From IMG/VR virus record IMGVR_UViG_3300036800_000527, positions 1 through 21,915 of that record: a stretch of 21,915 nucleotides of DNA. The stretch is one strand, 5' to 3'. Position 1 is the first letter of the stretch; each line of letters begins with the position of its first letter. The position numbers and the translations under genes are program-made. Origin of the DNA: a virus. The notes under the pieces were generated by a model. It was given only the letters and a program-made list of their open reading frames with translations. It had not been told where the DNA came from and searched no databases. Positions 13,289 to 20,428 of the stretch are shown in pieces.

Positions 13289-14795
13289 GAATCTCCCCCA
13301 CAATCTGGATTAGCTCTTTCGGCTGGTGGCCTGCGGCTCGGCTGCGGATTTCGCCGCTGTATCTCTCGGCAATGGCGGCAACGTCCAGCGTTTGGCCAGT
13401 GACTGCCTTCATCGTTTGTGCCACTGGTGCGAGCGCCTCCGCTGCATAGCTGGCCTGCGACTCTGCTAACGTGTTCGTGTAGATCACCCTTTCGGCCTCT
13501 GGCTTCTTACTGGCCGTTTCCAGTGCCTTTGATGCCTTGGCCTCCACTCGGCCGGCTGCGGCCTCGATAAGCGGCCTGAATGCTTCGTATCGGTCTGGTG
13601 CTGGCTTGACGCTGTGTGTCTCTGATTCTGCCTGCGAAGGGCTTTCCGATTCTGTTGCGACGTGCGAAGGAACCAAGAGTTTGTCGGCGGCTGGATCGGC
13701 AATGGGTTGTTCGCCGATCTGCTGGCGTCCCTCGTTCCGGGTCAACAATCCGCCTGCAACGCCTTGGGTGGCAACCGTCATTTCAACGGCGGTATCACCA
13801 CGAATAAGCGCAGACGTATCAAGGTGAATCGTGTAACCGGCTGCAATCTCGTCTTCTGACAGAAGTTTCATGGTCAATTCATCTTCGATATTTTCGATGC
13901 GGGTTCGGAACGTGAATCGAATCACGTCCTGCCCTAATGCCTCGACACTGGCGGCGTTGTATTTCGTGTCAATCGTGTCCATTAGAAACTGTTGGGGCAC
14001 GCCCGTTATCTGAGAAACCTTTTTCGTTATCGCTTCGTCCTGCTCGATCAGTTGCATTTGCTGGGCGCTGCCGGTCTGGCTCTTCATCGTTGCGCCGCCG
14101 GTCAATAGGATTAAATCCTTGTCGGCCGTCTCGGCACGAAATGTCTTCATGGCATCGACAATTTCCCTTTGTTGGTCTTTCGTCGTGCCTGCGGGAACCT
14201 CGATAGATGCTTTCACGACGCTGCCCTTTAGCGTGTATTTTGTCATAAAGATTTGAAGGGCTTGCGCTCTCTGAAACGTCGTGCCAAAAAGCTGATAAGG
14301 GGCGTACCCGACCAAACCGTCATAACAAAGACCGGGCTTGTAATGGAGGATGTCGGCGGCGGGTATTGGTTTCTTCGTTGAGGCGTGCCAATAGAAAAGC
14401 TGGGCGTCGAAGATGTCGCCCGCATCTGGTATCAAACGGAACGGCGTCACGTCGTCGGGAGATAGGTTGTAGAGACCGGCGATAAGGGGGCTGGTAGGCG
14501 TCTCACGACGAACGAAAGCATATCCGTTGCCTCGGTTCTCTCCATCCAAATACCATTGACGCCAAAACGCAAAAGCCGATTGCGGTAGACTGTTCGCACG
14601 CCTCGAAAGAATCGGGTCAAGGTCGTGGTCTTCGCTGATTTTTACGTAGTGCTGATTGACTCCTATTGGAAAGCTGGCAAGGTTTCCAGACAGAAAATCC
14701 ATCGCTCTCGCATACGATGGGATTTGTAACATCGTGAACGATGAGACGTTGAGCATGGGCAATGATGTGCGACCGAATACGATTTCAGTTTCCAC
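13269..14795 (-). CDS. Portal protein, HK97 type
   Basis: A 508-residue protein forming the dodecameric DNA entry ring. Family marks are YARAMDFLSGNLASFPIGV near the start, then WRQWYLDGENRGNGYAFVRR, LSPDDVTPF, ADILHYKPG, GYAPYQLFGTTFQRA and FMTKYTLKGSVVKAS. Later come VPQQFLMDTIDTKYNAASVEA and the LLTRNEGRQQIGEQPI clip/wing region. A C-terminal extension from about residue 390, rich in Ala, Glu and Ser, is longer than usual and ends in a helical segment with IQIVGEIHARPTA. The start is GTG at 14795 after AGGGGAGGAG. Confidence 0.94.
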   Translation of the reverse strand: METEIVFGRTSLPMLNVSSFTMLQIPSYARAMDFLSGNLASFPIGVNQHYVKISEDHDLDPILSRRANSLPQSAFAFWRQWYLDGENRGNGYAFVRRETPTSPLIAGLYNLSPDDVTPFRLIPDAGDIFDAQLFYWHASTKKPIPAADILHYKPGLCYDGLVGYAPYQLFGTTFQRAQALQIFMTKYTLKGSVVKASIEVPAGTTKDQQREIVDAMKTFRAETADKDLILLTGGATMKSQTGSAQQMQLIEQDEAITKKVSQITGVPQQFLMDTIDTKYNAASVEALGQDVIRFTFRTRIENIEDELTMKLLSEDEIAAGYTIHLDTSALIRGDTAVEMTVATQGVAGGLLTRNEGRQQIGEQPIADPAADKLLVPSHVATESESPSQAESETHSVKPAPDRYEAFRPLIEAAAGRVEAKASKALETASKKPEAERVIYTNTLAESQASYAAEALAPVAQTMKAVTGQTLDVAAIAERYSGEIRSRAAGHQPKELIQIVGEIHARPTA

Positions 14796-14847
14796 TGGTT
14801 ATTTCTCCTCCCCTTTGTTCGCTGGTTGACGTGATAAATCCTGCCTG

Positions 14848-16743
14848 CTAATCCAACGAGAAGGCTTCTGCCCCGACGTGTGCGGTCTGTGCGAATTGAT
14901 GCCGTCTGGCCTCGGTCAAGGCGGTTACAAGGGCGCTCACAAAGTCGATTTTGCTCGCCCGCTTGCCAGCATATTTCCCCTTGGCGTTCGGTTTGATCGG
15001 CCAATATTGGCCGTGCTGATTGGTCGTTATCTCGACATTCGAGCAACAAAATTGAGCAACTGGATTGATCGGCAGTGCGATAGATTGCTCTTGCAATCGG
15101 CGGTCAAGCTCTTCGCATCCTGCCGATACGGTGTATCCCTGTGCCACTGGCCTGCATTCGATCCCTGCGGCCTTTAGAAGCTCGATCACTCCCCCCTGAT
15201 ATGCACGGTCATAACAGACGGCGGCGATTGGGTGGCTCTTGTGGCTCTCGATGATCGTCGCTGCAATCCGCTGTTGCACGTCGATTGAGATCGTCCGCTC
15301 GTCCAGCAACGTGATTGCCTTTTGTTCGTCCCATTCGCTGTACGGATGCAAGTCTTTGGCCTCGTACTTCTCTGCCGTCTGCCTCGGCAACCAAAAGCGG
15401 CAATCCGTGTGAAACTTGGGGGCGGTGACGAAAACATCCGTCATGGCGCAAAGGTCGTCCCCGTTCGATAAGTCAAGTCCGACGTATCGGGCTGCTCCCT
15501 CCACTGCCTGCCGGTCAAGGGGCTGGCTCGCCCGGCGAACCACGTCCATATCAAGCCATTTGTCCGATGCTGTTACCCATTGGGACAAATACAGGCGGCG
15601 GTATCGGGCCTCGCCCTTTGCCTGCTCTGGTTTGATGGCATCGAATGAAACGATTGCGGGTATCGACGGGTTGGCGGCTCGTGCGGCGTCTTCTGATTTC
15701 CAGTCGAGTGATTTGGGCGATTCAAAGATGACCGGCAAGAGCGCTTTATCTTCCGTGGTCCCTGCGAGTACGGCGGTAGCTCGTTCGTGCAACTTCCATG
15801 CAAAGGAATTTCTATCGGCGGCGGCGTTGGTGTCGATGAGCAAAAGCGGCTGACTGCGTTTGAAGAGATTGGCACAAAGCATATCAAAAGCGTGTGCGGT
15901 GGCGGCGGGCCATTCGTGAATTTCCGATGCGAGGATTGCCGATGGTCGTGCGCCGGATCGCCCGTTTGGTTTCCCGCTGACGATTCCCCACTTGGAATAC
16001 TTCGGGGCGTCGATGACGTATTGCTTCGGGTCAATCTGCGGATGGTCCCGCAACTGCGGATGTTCGTTGATGTACTTTTTCCCGGCGTCGAAAGTTAGAT
16101 TGGCCTGCTCGAAGGATGACGCCATTGATATGACGTGTGCGCCTGCCTCCCCATCCCCCAACAAAAGATACAAGCCGATGGCGGCAAGTAAGGGCGTTTT
16201 CCCGGCTCCCTTCGCACTGATAAGGTAAAGTTCCCTGAAGCGCCGTAGGTGGTCCGCTCGTCTCTTCCATCCGAACAAAGTTCGGATTAGCTGCTGCTGC
16301 CAGTGGAGTAAGTCAAACGACTTGCCTGCCCATTTCCCTTCGTAGTGCCTGCAAAACTTCGCAATGAATTTGATCGGCTTTTCGGCGGCGTCGGGGTCGT
16401 AATAAAACTCTTCGTCCTCGATGGGCTGCAATGTGCCGGTTGCGGTCGTCGGCTCCTGTTTTTCGATTCGTGCCTCAAGCCAGTTGTGGCAAGGCAAACA
16501 AACGGCCATGAATCCAGACGGGTCGAATCGCCGTTCCCATCCCTCGGGCGTATCAATCGGTATCTTGTGGTGAACATGCTCGGCAACAACCTTTTGGCAT
16601 CGCTCGCAAGTCGGGTGTTCACGGATGAAGGCGGTGCGTGCGCCCGATGGTCCCCGCCACGCTGCTGAGTTGTAAAACTGGCGGCTCTTTTCGTTGCGGA
16701 CGTGCTTGTTGTAGTAGGCTGCTGATCCCCCCTGAGACGGCAT
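14848..16743 (-). CDS. Large terminase with fused N-terminal HNH nuclease
   Basis: The packaging motor, 631 residues. Residues about 20-95 are an HNH endonuclease: C46/C49, the HHK motif at 58-60, C82/C85 with H86. The terminase ATPase follows: adenine-binding segment near HWQQQLIRTLFGW (147-159), Walker A SAKGAGKT (176-183), a Walker B-like strand ILASEIHEW (270-278). The RNase-H-like nuclease carries D424 (VGLDLS), D512 (CYDRAY) and D600 (KIDFVSA). In HK97-like cos phages the HNH protein is normally a separate gene next to the terminase and is needed for cos cutting; here both are one chain. The start overlaps the small terminase stop (TAATG). Confidence 0.93.
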   Translation of the reverse strand: MPSQGGSAAYYNKHVRNEKSRQFYNSAAWRGPSGARTAFIREHPTCERCQKVVAEHVHHKIPIDTPEGWERRFDPSGFMAVCLPCHNWLEARIEKQEPTTATGTLQPIEDEEFYYDPDAAEKPIKFIAKFCRHYEGKWAGKSFDLLHWQQQLIRTLFGWKRRADHLRRFRELYLISAKGAGKTPLLAAIGLYLLLGDGEAGAHVISMASSFEQANLTFDAGKKYINEHPQLRDHPQIDPKQYVIDAPKYSKWGIVSGKPNGRSGARPSAILASEIHEWPAATAHAFDMLCANLFKRSQPLLLIDTNAAADRNSFAWKLHERATAVLAGTTEDKALLPVIFESPKSLDWKSEDAARAANPSIPAIVSFDAIKPEQAKGEARYRRLYLSQWVTASDKWLDMDVVRRASQPLDRQAVEGAARYVGLDLSNGDDLCAMTDVFVTAPKFHTDCRFWLPRQTAEKYEAKDLHPYSEWDEQKAITLLDERTISIDVQQRIAATIIESHKSHPIAAVCYDRAYQGGVIELLKAAGIECRPVAQGYTVSAGCEELDRRLQEQSIALPINPVAQFCCSNVEITTNQHGQYWPIKPNAKGKYAGKRASKIDFVSALVTALTEARRHQFAQTAHVGAEAFSLD

Positions 16744-17081
16744 TAAAATTCAATCCTCGTATCTTCGATGTCGGCCTTTTTCTTTGGGGCGTTCTTTGCC
16801 CGGCTGGCTGGCGTCAACTGGAATGCCTCAATCAGCTTCGTCACGGTCATGCGGGCCTTGTCTCTTATCTTCGTGTAAGGGTTCGGCCCCGGATACCCAT
16901 TCGGCAGTTTGATAACGGTTCCGTTTTTCTGGATGTGCCGTTCGGCGTCGTGCATTTCTGCCCATGCCAGCGAAAGAACCGTTAGCGCTGCCCGATCTGC
17001 CTCACTCACTTCGCCGATTTGTTCTGAGAACATATGCCAAGCAAGCAAGGCATCCCCTGATAGTTCTTCTGGTGCATTCAT
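16743..17081 (-). CDS. Small terminase subunit, P27 family
   Basis: A 112-residue protein that recognises the packaging site and recruits the large subunit. Family signature: LLAWHMFSEQI, then ADRAALTVLSLAWAEMHDAE, then NGYPGPNPYTKIRDKARM and the closing LTPASRAK motif, followed by a basic, Lys-rich tail. It directly precedes and overlaps the large terminase gene, as in most HK97-like phages, and starts at ATG 17081. Confidence 0.92.
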   Translation of the reverse strand: MNAPEELSGDALLAWHMFSEQIGEVSEADRAALTVLSLAWAEMHDAERHIQKNGTVIKLPNGYPGPNPYTKIRDKARMTVTKLIEAFQLTPASRAKNAPKKKADIEDTRIEF

Positions 17082-17125
17082 TCTGTTTCATTCTGCAAAG
17101 ATGTGTTGCGGTCCTTCGTCCACGT

Positions 17126-17785
17126 CTACGCTCGTTGCATCTGTGAGACGTGAAAACCGTAAACGTCACGACTGCCGAAAATGCAAACTTGCTCAACCGT
17201 CTTGGCCGATCTGGTGTTGGCCGATCCCTCGGCCGTCACGGTCCTGCCGTCTGACAGTCGGCAACAAAGCAACTTTGTGTGGCTTCGGATTGCGAACATT
17301 TTGATTCCCCTTGGCTCGAAAAGATCACGGGCATAGTCGTAGATGGCGGTAGATGTTTTCGAGAAGTAATGGCTGCAAAGCACGGTCAATTTCTTCACCT
17401 GTTTTGCATCGAAAAGGCTTGCCCATTCGTTGGCGTTTTCTTTTGAAAATGTCAGCGTTGCGATATGGCATTCGTCAATCCCTGTGGGCGCTGCCAGTTC
17501 CAGAACGGCGGGAAGGATATGCCCCATGCTGTGCTGTCCACCGATCCACAGATGTAACGATTCCTTGGCCGATGGAAGCTCCCCGATTGCCTTGGCCATG
17601 CTCTTAATGCCCGTGGTGTCTCGGCAATAATGAATCGGTGCGGCGGTCCTGATGCTGCCGTCAAGCTGGGCGTGTTCCCCATAGGTGCCCGTCGAATAAA
17701 CCGATCCCCACGGCTGAGATAATCCCTCGATAGCGAATTCCGCTAAACCTTCGATGGGCTGTAGGTGGTCTAATGGGCTGCTCAA
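17126..17785 (-). CDS. Phospholipase-D-fold protein beside the terminase genes
   Basis: A 219-residue protein with one HKD-type motif near the C-terminus: H169 and K171 in SHTKLL, then GSAN (187-190) and TRSAKTVEQ. The Asp expected four residues after the Lys is Arg here, with Asp 179 three residues later, so the motif is slightly unusual. The N-terminal half has LWIGGQHSMGHILPAVLEL (79-97) and strand-helix alternation. Single-motif members act as dimers and include nucleases (Nuc, BfiI). The start is TTG at 17785, six bases after AGGGGG. It sits 44 bp upstream of the small terminase, so a DNA-end or packaging role is plausible but unproven. Confidence 0.75.
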   Translation of the reverse strand: MSSPLDHLQPIEGLAEFAIEGLSQPWGSVYSTGTYGEHAQLDGSIRTAAPIHYCRDTTGIKSMAKAIGELPSAKESLHLWIGGQHSMGHILPAVLELAAPTGIDECHIATLTFSKENANEWASLFDAKQVKKLTVLCSHYFSKTSTAIYDYARDLFEPRGIKMFAIRSHTKLLCCRLSDGRTVTAEGSANTRSAKTVEQVCIFGSRDVYGFHVSQMQRA

Positions 17786-17945
17786 CTGAATCCCCCTATG
17801 GTCGAAAATGCTTCAAAAAAACGTGCGACAGGTGGTTGTCGATCTGCGGCGGCAGGTGTTTTGTCTTTTGATGGGGGGGGATTTTGCCCAAAATTCCGCC
17901 AATTTCCGCGCACAATTTCCGTCCACCATGCCTCGATTCGCCCGC
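17786..17945. other. Noncoding gap upstream of the packaging genes, candidate cos or control site
   Basis: In this 160 bp gap I see a run of eight G (17873-17880), an inverted repeat ATTTTG-CC-CAAAAT (17881-17894), and three closely spaced copies of AAnTTCCG starting at 17891, 17901 and 17914. Two of these copies share CAATTTCCG exactly. In cos phages with an HNH terminase the cos site usually lies just upstream of the small terminase gene. A 66-residue minus-strand frame crosses the gap but has no ribosome binding site. Confidence 0.4.
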
Positions 17946-18311
17946 TTATGCACTGAAGACATTCACGGCGTACAGTTCCCAAAGCAGGAAGAACGAATCA
18001 CCTGCTACGGGCGTTACGATTGCTTCCACCCTGTACGTTGCGGCTGTCGGCCATGCCGATCCCGGCACGGCAATCGAGACGTTGTAACCTACGGAATCCT
18101 GCGTCCATGCTGGCGACGTTTGCAGCGTGTCGTATATGGTCGTGTCCCCGCTCGGCAATGTGACAGACAAGGCGGCTGTCTCGGCATTGTAAACATTCAC
18201 GACGATGCCGGACGTGGTGGCGTTGGTGAGGTAATTCCCCTGCCCGTCCTGCACTCGTGCGAGAAGAACGGCTCCCGATTCTGCGATTACCCTTCCCCGT
18301 TGAACGATCAT
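17946..18311 (-). CDS. Beta-rich protein, probably structural
   Basis: A 121-residue protein read as a beta sandwich. After the start MIVQRGRVIAESGAVLLARV comes QDGQGNYLTNATTSGIVVNV, a strand with SVTLPSGDTTIYDTL, a WTQDSVGYNVSIAVPG segment and a closing pair with YRVEAIVTP and FLLWELYAVNV. This Ig-like pattern is common in small phage virion decorations or baseplate parts. No catalytic residues were recognised. The start overlaps the stop of the small upstream gene by four bases (ATGA), so they form one unit. Function unknown. Confidence 0.6.
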   Translation of the reverse strand: MIVQRGRVIAESGAVLLARVQDGQGNYLTNATTSGIVVNVYNAETAALSVTLPSGDTTIYDTLQTSPAWTQDSVGYNVSIAVPGSAWPTAATYRVEAIVTPVAGDSFFLLWELYAVNVFSA

Positions 18312-18478
18312 TGCGGTACGCTCCTCATGGTCTGGTCCTGTTCTGCGATCATCACTTGATACTGTGCCGACGTAAGCAAGGCATAGATAAGTGCATTCGG
18401 GCTGCCTGCTCCGATCACGACTTGTGCGGCGACGACGCCGGGCAAGTAAATTTGCGTCACTGGATTCGTTATCGTCAT
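18308..18478 (-). CDS. Small protein of unknown function
   Basis: A 56-residue product beginning MTITNPVTQIYLPGVV at an ATG with GAGGGG five bases before it. An open frame extends upstream to 18685, but that part overlaps the AP2 gene and is a shadow. The sequence is mildly hydrophobic (AAQVVIGAGSPNALIYALLT) and not an obvious membrane helix. It is coupled to the beta-rich protein that follows it. Function not recognised. Confidence 0.6.
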   Translation of the reverse strand: MTITNPVTQIYLPGVVAAQVVIGAGSPNALIYALLTSAQYQVMIAEQDQTMRSVPQ

Positions 18479-18564
18479 TCGTTCCCCTCGAATTGCTCTG
18501 GCGACTGCCAACGGGTCATTCAATGCGTATCGCGAAGGGTGCAGAAACCAAGATTCATACGGTT

Positions 18565-19473
18565 CTACTTCGCGGTATGGGCTGCGGATTCCTCCCATGC
18601 TCGTCGGGCTGCGCGTGCCTTTTCTTCGGTGTCGAAAAATCCCAAGTGGATTTTTCGCTGGTGGCGGCAACCGTTTGCCTTCCACTTTTTGACGCGAGTG
18701 TCGTAAAGCACTCCTCCGGGCTTTCGCTTCGCTTTGGATTCCTTCAGCCGTTCAATCGTTTCCACCGGGTGTGCCTCAGCCTCCGCAACGGCTGCGGTGG
18801 CGGCGTCGGACGTGAGGTAGTGGCCAAGGAAATACTGCGTTCCGTGGTAGCAGAAGTCGGCTCTCCACCGATTGCGGGTCGCGTAGTGACTTGCCCCGCG
18901 TAGGCCGCTCTCGATTCGTCCGGTTCGGTATGCCCGTCGAATGCCCAAACGCTCCCAGCGTTCAAGTTTGGCGGCGGCTGCTACGGCCTCCAATGCGTTT
19001 CGCTCTTCAACCCATGCCAGACGATGTTCGATTTCCTTTCGCTGCTCTTCGATGTCGCGGGGGCGTGGAACGTGGAACCGCGTCTTCACCGGCGGCTCGT
19101 CCGTCGCGGGCGGCTCGTCCTCATAGGGTGCGCGAAGATGGGCGTATCGGTGGGCGTCGGAAACAAATTGTGCGAACGTCCCTTCATCTAGGTCGCGAAA
19201 ACATGACGCATCTATGGATGCCATGCACGCATAGGTCGGGCGTTTTTGTTCGGCATAAAACTCGCATGCGTCCCGAAGGATGTTCGGCAACGTCCCCTCT
19301 TCGGCGGCTTCGATGCTGAGGAATAATTCCAGAAGTAAATCTTGAAGATTGTCCGGGCTTCCTTTGGCCAATTTTCTCAGGTAGGGCGTGACGGCTTCGA
19401 CAATTCGAGCGTAGGCGTGTTCTCGTTCGCGTCCTGTCGCGGTTCGGAGGATTCGGAGGGCGTCGTCGAGCAA
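18565..19473 (-). CDS. DNA-binding protein with two AP2 domains and a sigma-like N-terminus
   Basis: A 302-residue protein. Two AP2/ERF-type DNA-binding domains stand in tandem at the C-terminus. The first is at about 190-235 (WRADF, then YFLGHYLTSDAATAAVAEAE), the second at about 253-296 (WKANG, then IHLGFFDTEEKARAARRAW), each with the AP2 order of three strands plus helix. The first 80 residues (LRKLAKGSPDNLQDLLLELF, later DACEFYAEQKRP) resemble region 2 of ECF-type sigma factors, a tentative reading; no region 4 was recognised. A coiled-coil linker (140-180) joins them. No HNH nuclease, the usual partner of phage AP2 domains, is present. The start is TTG at 19473 right after the previous stop, with GGAGG seven bases before it. 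Confidence 0.7.
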   Translation of the reverse strand: MLDDALRILRTATGREREHAYARIVEAVTPYLRKLAKGSPDNLQDLLLELFLSIEAAEEGTLPNILRDACEFYAEQKRPTYACMASIDASCFRDLDEGTFAQFVSDAHRYAHLRAPYEDEPPATDEPPVKTRFHVPRPRDIEEQRKEIEHRLAWVEERNALEAVAAAAKLERWERLGIRRAYRTGRIESGLRGASHYATRNRWRADFCYHGTQYFLGHYLTSDAATAAVAEAEAHPVETIERLKESKAKRKPGGVLYDTRVKKWKANGCRHQRKIHLGFFDTEEKARAARRAWEESAAHTAK

Positions 19474-19809
19474 CTATTGGCCTCCAACCTTACGGTCGAT
19501 GCGTCCAAGGATCGTCACGGCCACGTCCAGCTTACGATTGAGGTCCGTGATACTTTGGTCAGTGGTTTCGTCGTGCGTTCTGCTTCGTTCGATTTGCGTC
19601 TCGTCCGTTCGTAGACGTTGCTCGATTTCGAGTTTGTTACTCTCGACCACGGCTTTTAGCTGCACGATTTCGGAACGGATGGCGGCGGCATGCCAGACGA
19701 TGGTGCCGATGGTCGTGAGGGTCGCTAAGAAGAGGGGTATCCATCGGCGGATTCCGTCGAACGTGACGGGCTGCTCGTCGTGGTGGTCGTGCTGGTCGTG
19801 CTGGGTCAT
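19474..19809 (-). CDS. Membrane-anchored coiled-coil protein
   Basis: A 111-residue protein with a His/Asp-rich N-terminus (HDQHDHHDE), one transmembrane helix at about 23-44 (WIPLFLATLTTIGTIVWHAA) and a long coiled coil from about 45 to the end (IVQLKAVVESNKLEIEQRL). Size and shape resemble XhlA-type or holin-associated phage membrane proteins, but I cannot show it is a holin, and no endolysin lies beside it. AAGAAGG precedes the ATG. It is the first gene after the terminator and hairpin region. Confidence 0.65.
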   Translation of the reverse strand: MTQHDQHDHHDEQPVTFDGIRRWIPLFLATLTTIGTIVWHAAAIRSEIVQLKAVVESNKLEIEQRLRTDETQIERSRTHDETTDQSITDLNRKLDVAVTILGRIDRKVGGQ

Positions 19810-19858
19810 GCCCTTCTTATTCGACGTGGGGAATCAAATGTCCTGCTGAGTGCGCATG

Positions 19859-19899
19859 AAAAAGCGCCACCGGAACATGACCTTTTCCCGGTGGCGCTT
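19859..19899 (-). terminator. Strong rho-independent terminator
   Basis: In minus-strand reading, AAGCGCCACCGG and CCGGTGGCGCTT form a perfect 12 bp stem (19862-19873 with 19888-19899) around a 14-base loop. The stem's last two T plus three more (19859-19861) make a run of five. It probably ends the primase transcript or separates early from late transcription. Confidence 0.85.
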
Positions 19900-19904
19900 C
19901 AAAA

Positions 19905-20060
19905 AGTCCGCGAACGTCGCGGGGTTGTTTCCATGAGCGCCGCCGCATCGCTCGTTGCGGCGGCACTCTTCCAAAGGGACTACCGCATGGCAGCGGCATC
20001 TCTTCATTCAAAGGTGGCGGGCGAATCCCCTCCTCAAAAACATTCAGAATCGCCCGCCAC
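19905..20060. other. Series of hairpins in the noncoding gap, possible structured RNA
   Basis: After the terminator stem the same 256 bp gap holds four more inverted repeats. They are CCGCGA/TCGCGG with a 3-base loop (19908-19922), GCCGCCGCA/TGCGGCGGC with an 8-base loop (19939-19964), CCGC/GCGG with a 6-base loop (19983-19996), and GTGGCGGGCGA/TCGCCCGCCAC with a 25-base loop (20014-20060). No credible gene is present on either strand. It could be a phage RNA, an operator cluster or a replication origin next to the primase genes. Confidence 0.5.
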
Positions 20061-20065
20061 ATAGG

Positions 20066-20428
20066 TCAACGGAATTGCCATTCGTCGTCGGGATGTATGA
20101 ATGATGGCCTCTCTTTGCTCCGGATGATCGCTTCGGCCTCTGCTTCGGCTTTGGCGACTGCTTCCCGGTCGGGCGGCTCTTCACCCTTCAGGCTGTATTC
20201 CTGTGCTCTCAGAAGCGTTTCCAGCGTGCTTTTGCGGTGGGCAATCCAGTAGGAAGCATCGTCGTTGTCTATTGCTTCGCGTACGATCTTCCGAACGCGG
20301 TCCTGCAACTGACTGTTGTCGTGCTGGTAATAGAGCAATTTGATAAGGGCAGGCATCTTCTGTGCCCTGATCTTCTCTGCCCATGCGATTTGTTTCGGTG
20401 TTCCGGTCATGTTCTTTTTATCGACCAT
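20066..20428 (-). CDS. Small helical protein, function unknown
   Basis: A 120-residue, mostly helical protein. It has the segment TGTPKQIAWAEKIRAQKM near the N-terminus, a motif I have a general memory of from short phage and plasmid proteins of unknown role. A Trp-containing segment SYWIAHRKSTLETLL follows, then a Glu/Ala-rich helix and a closing FIHPDDEWQF. I start at the ATG at 20428, which shares its A with the primase stop (TGATG); a TTG one codon earlier (20431) also works. Coupling to the primase gene suggests a replication-linked role, which is inference. Confidence 0.6.
   Translation of the reverse strand: MVDKKNMTGTPKQIAWAEKIRAQKMPALIKLLYYQHDNSQLQDRVRKIVREAIDNDDASYWIAHRKSTLETLLRAQEYSLKGEEPPDREAVAKAEAEAEAIIRSKERPSFIHPDDEWQFR

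Noticed and set aside
13289-13303. Upstream TTG start for the prohead protease
   Set aside because: The ATG at 13288 has a strong G-rich ribosome binding site at good distance, whereas the TTG lies within that site.
17782-17982. 66-residue minus-strand frame between the beta-rich protein and the PLD-like gene
   Set aside because: It starts at a TTG inside the previous gene with no ribosome binding site, runs through a G/C homopolymer, and has an odd composition rich in Trp and Pro. Its four-base overlap with the PLD-like start keeps it possible, so I noted it only within the gap.
19817-20062. 81-residue minus-strand frame and 94-residue plus-strand frame in the hairpin region
   Set aside because: Both run through several perfect inverted repeats and a terminator, have no ribosome binding site, and lack protein-like composition.
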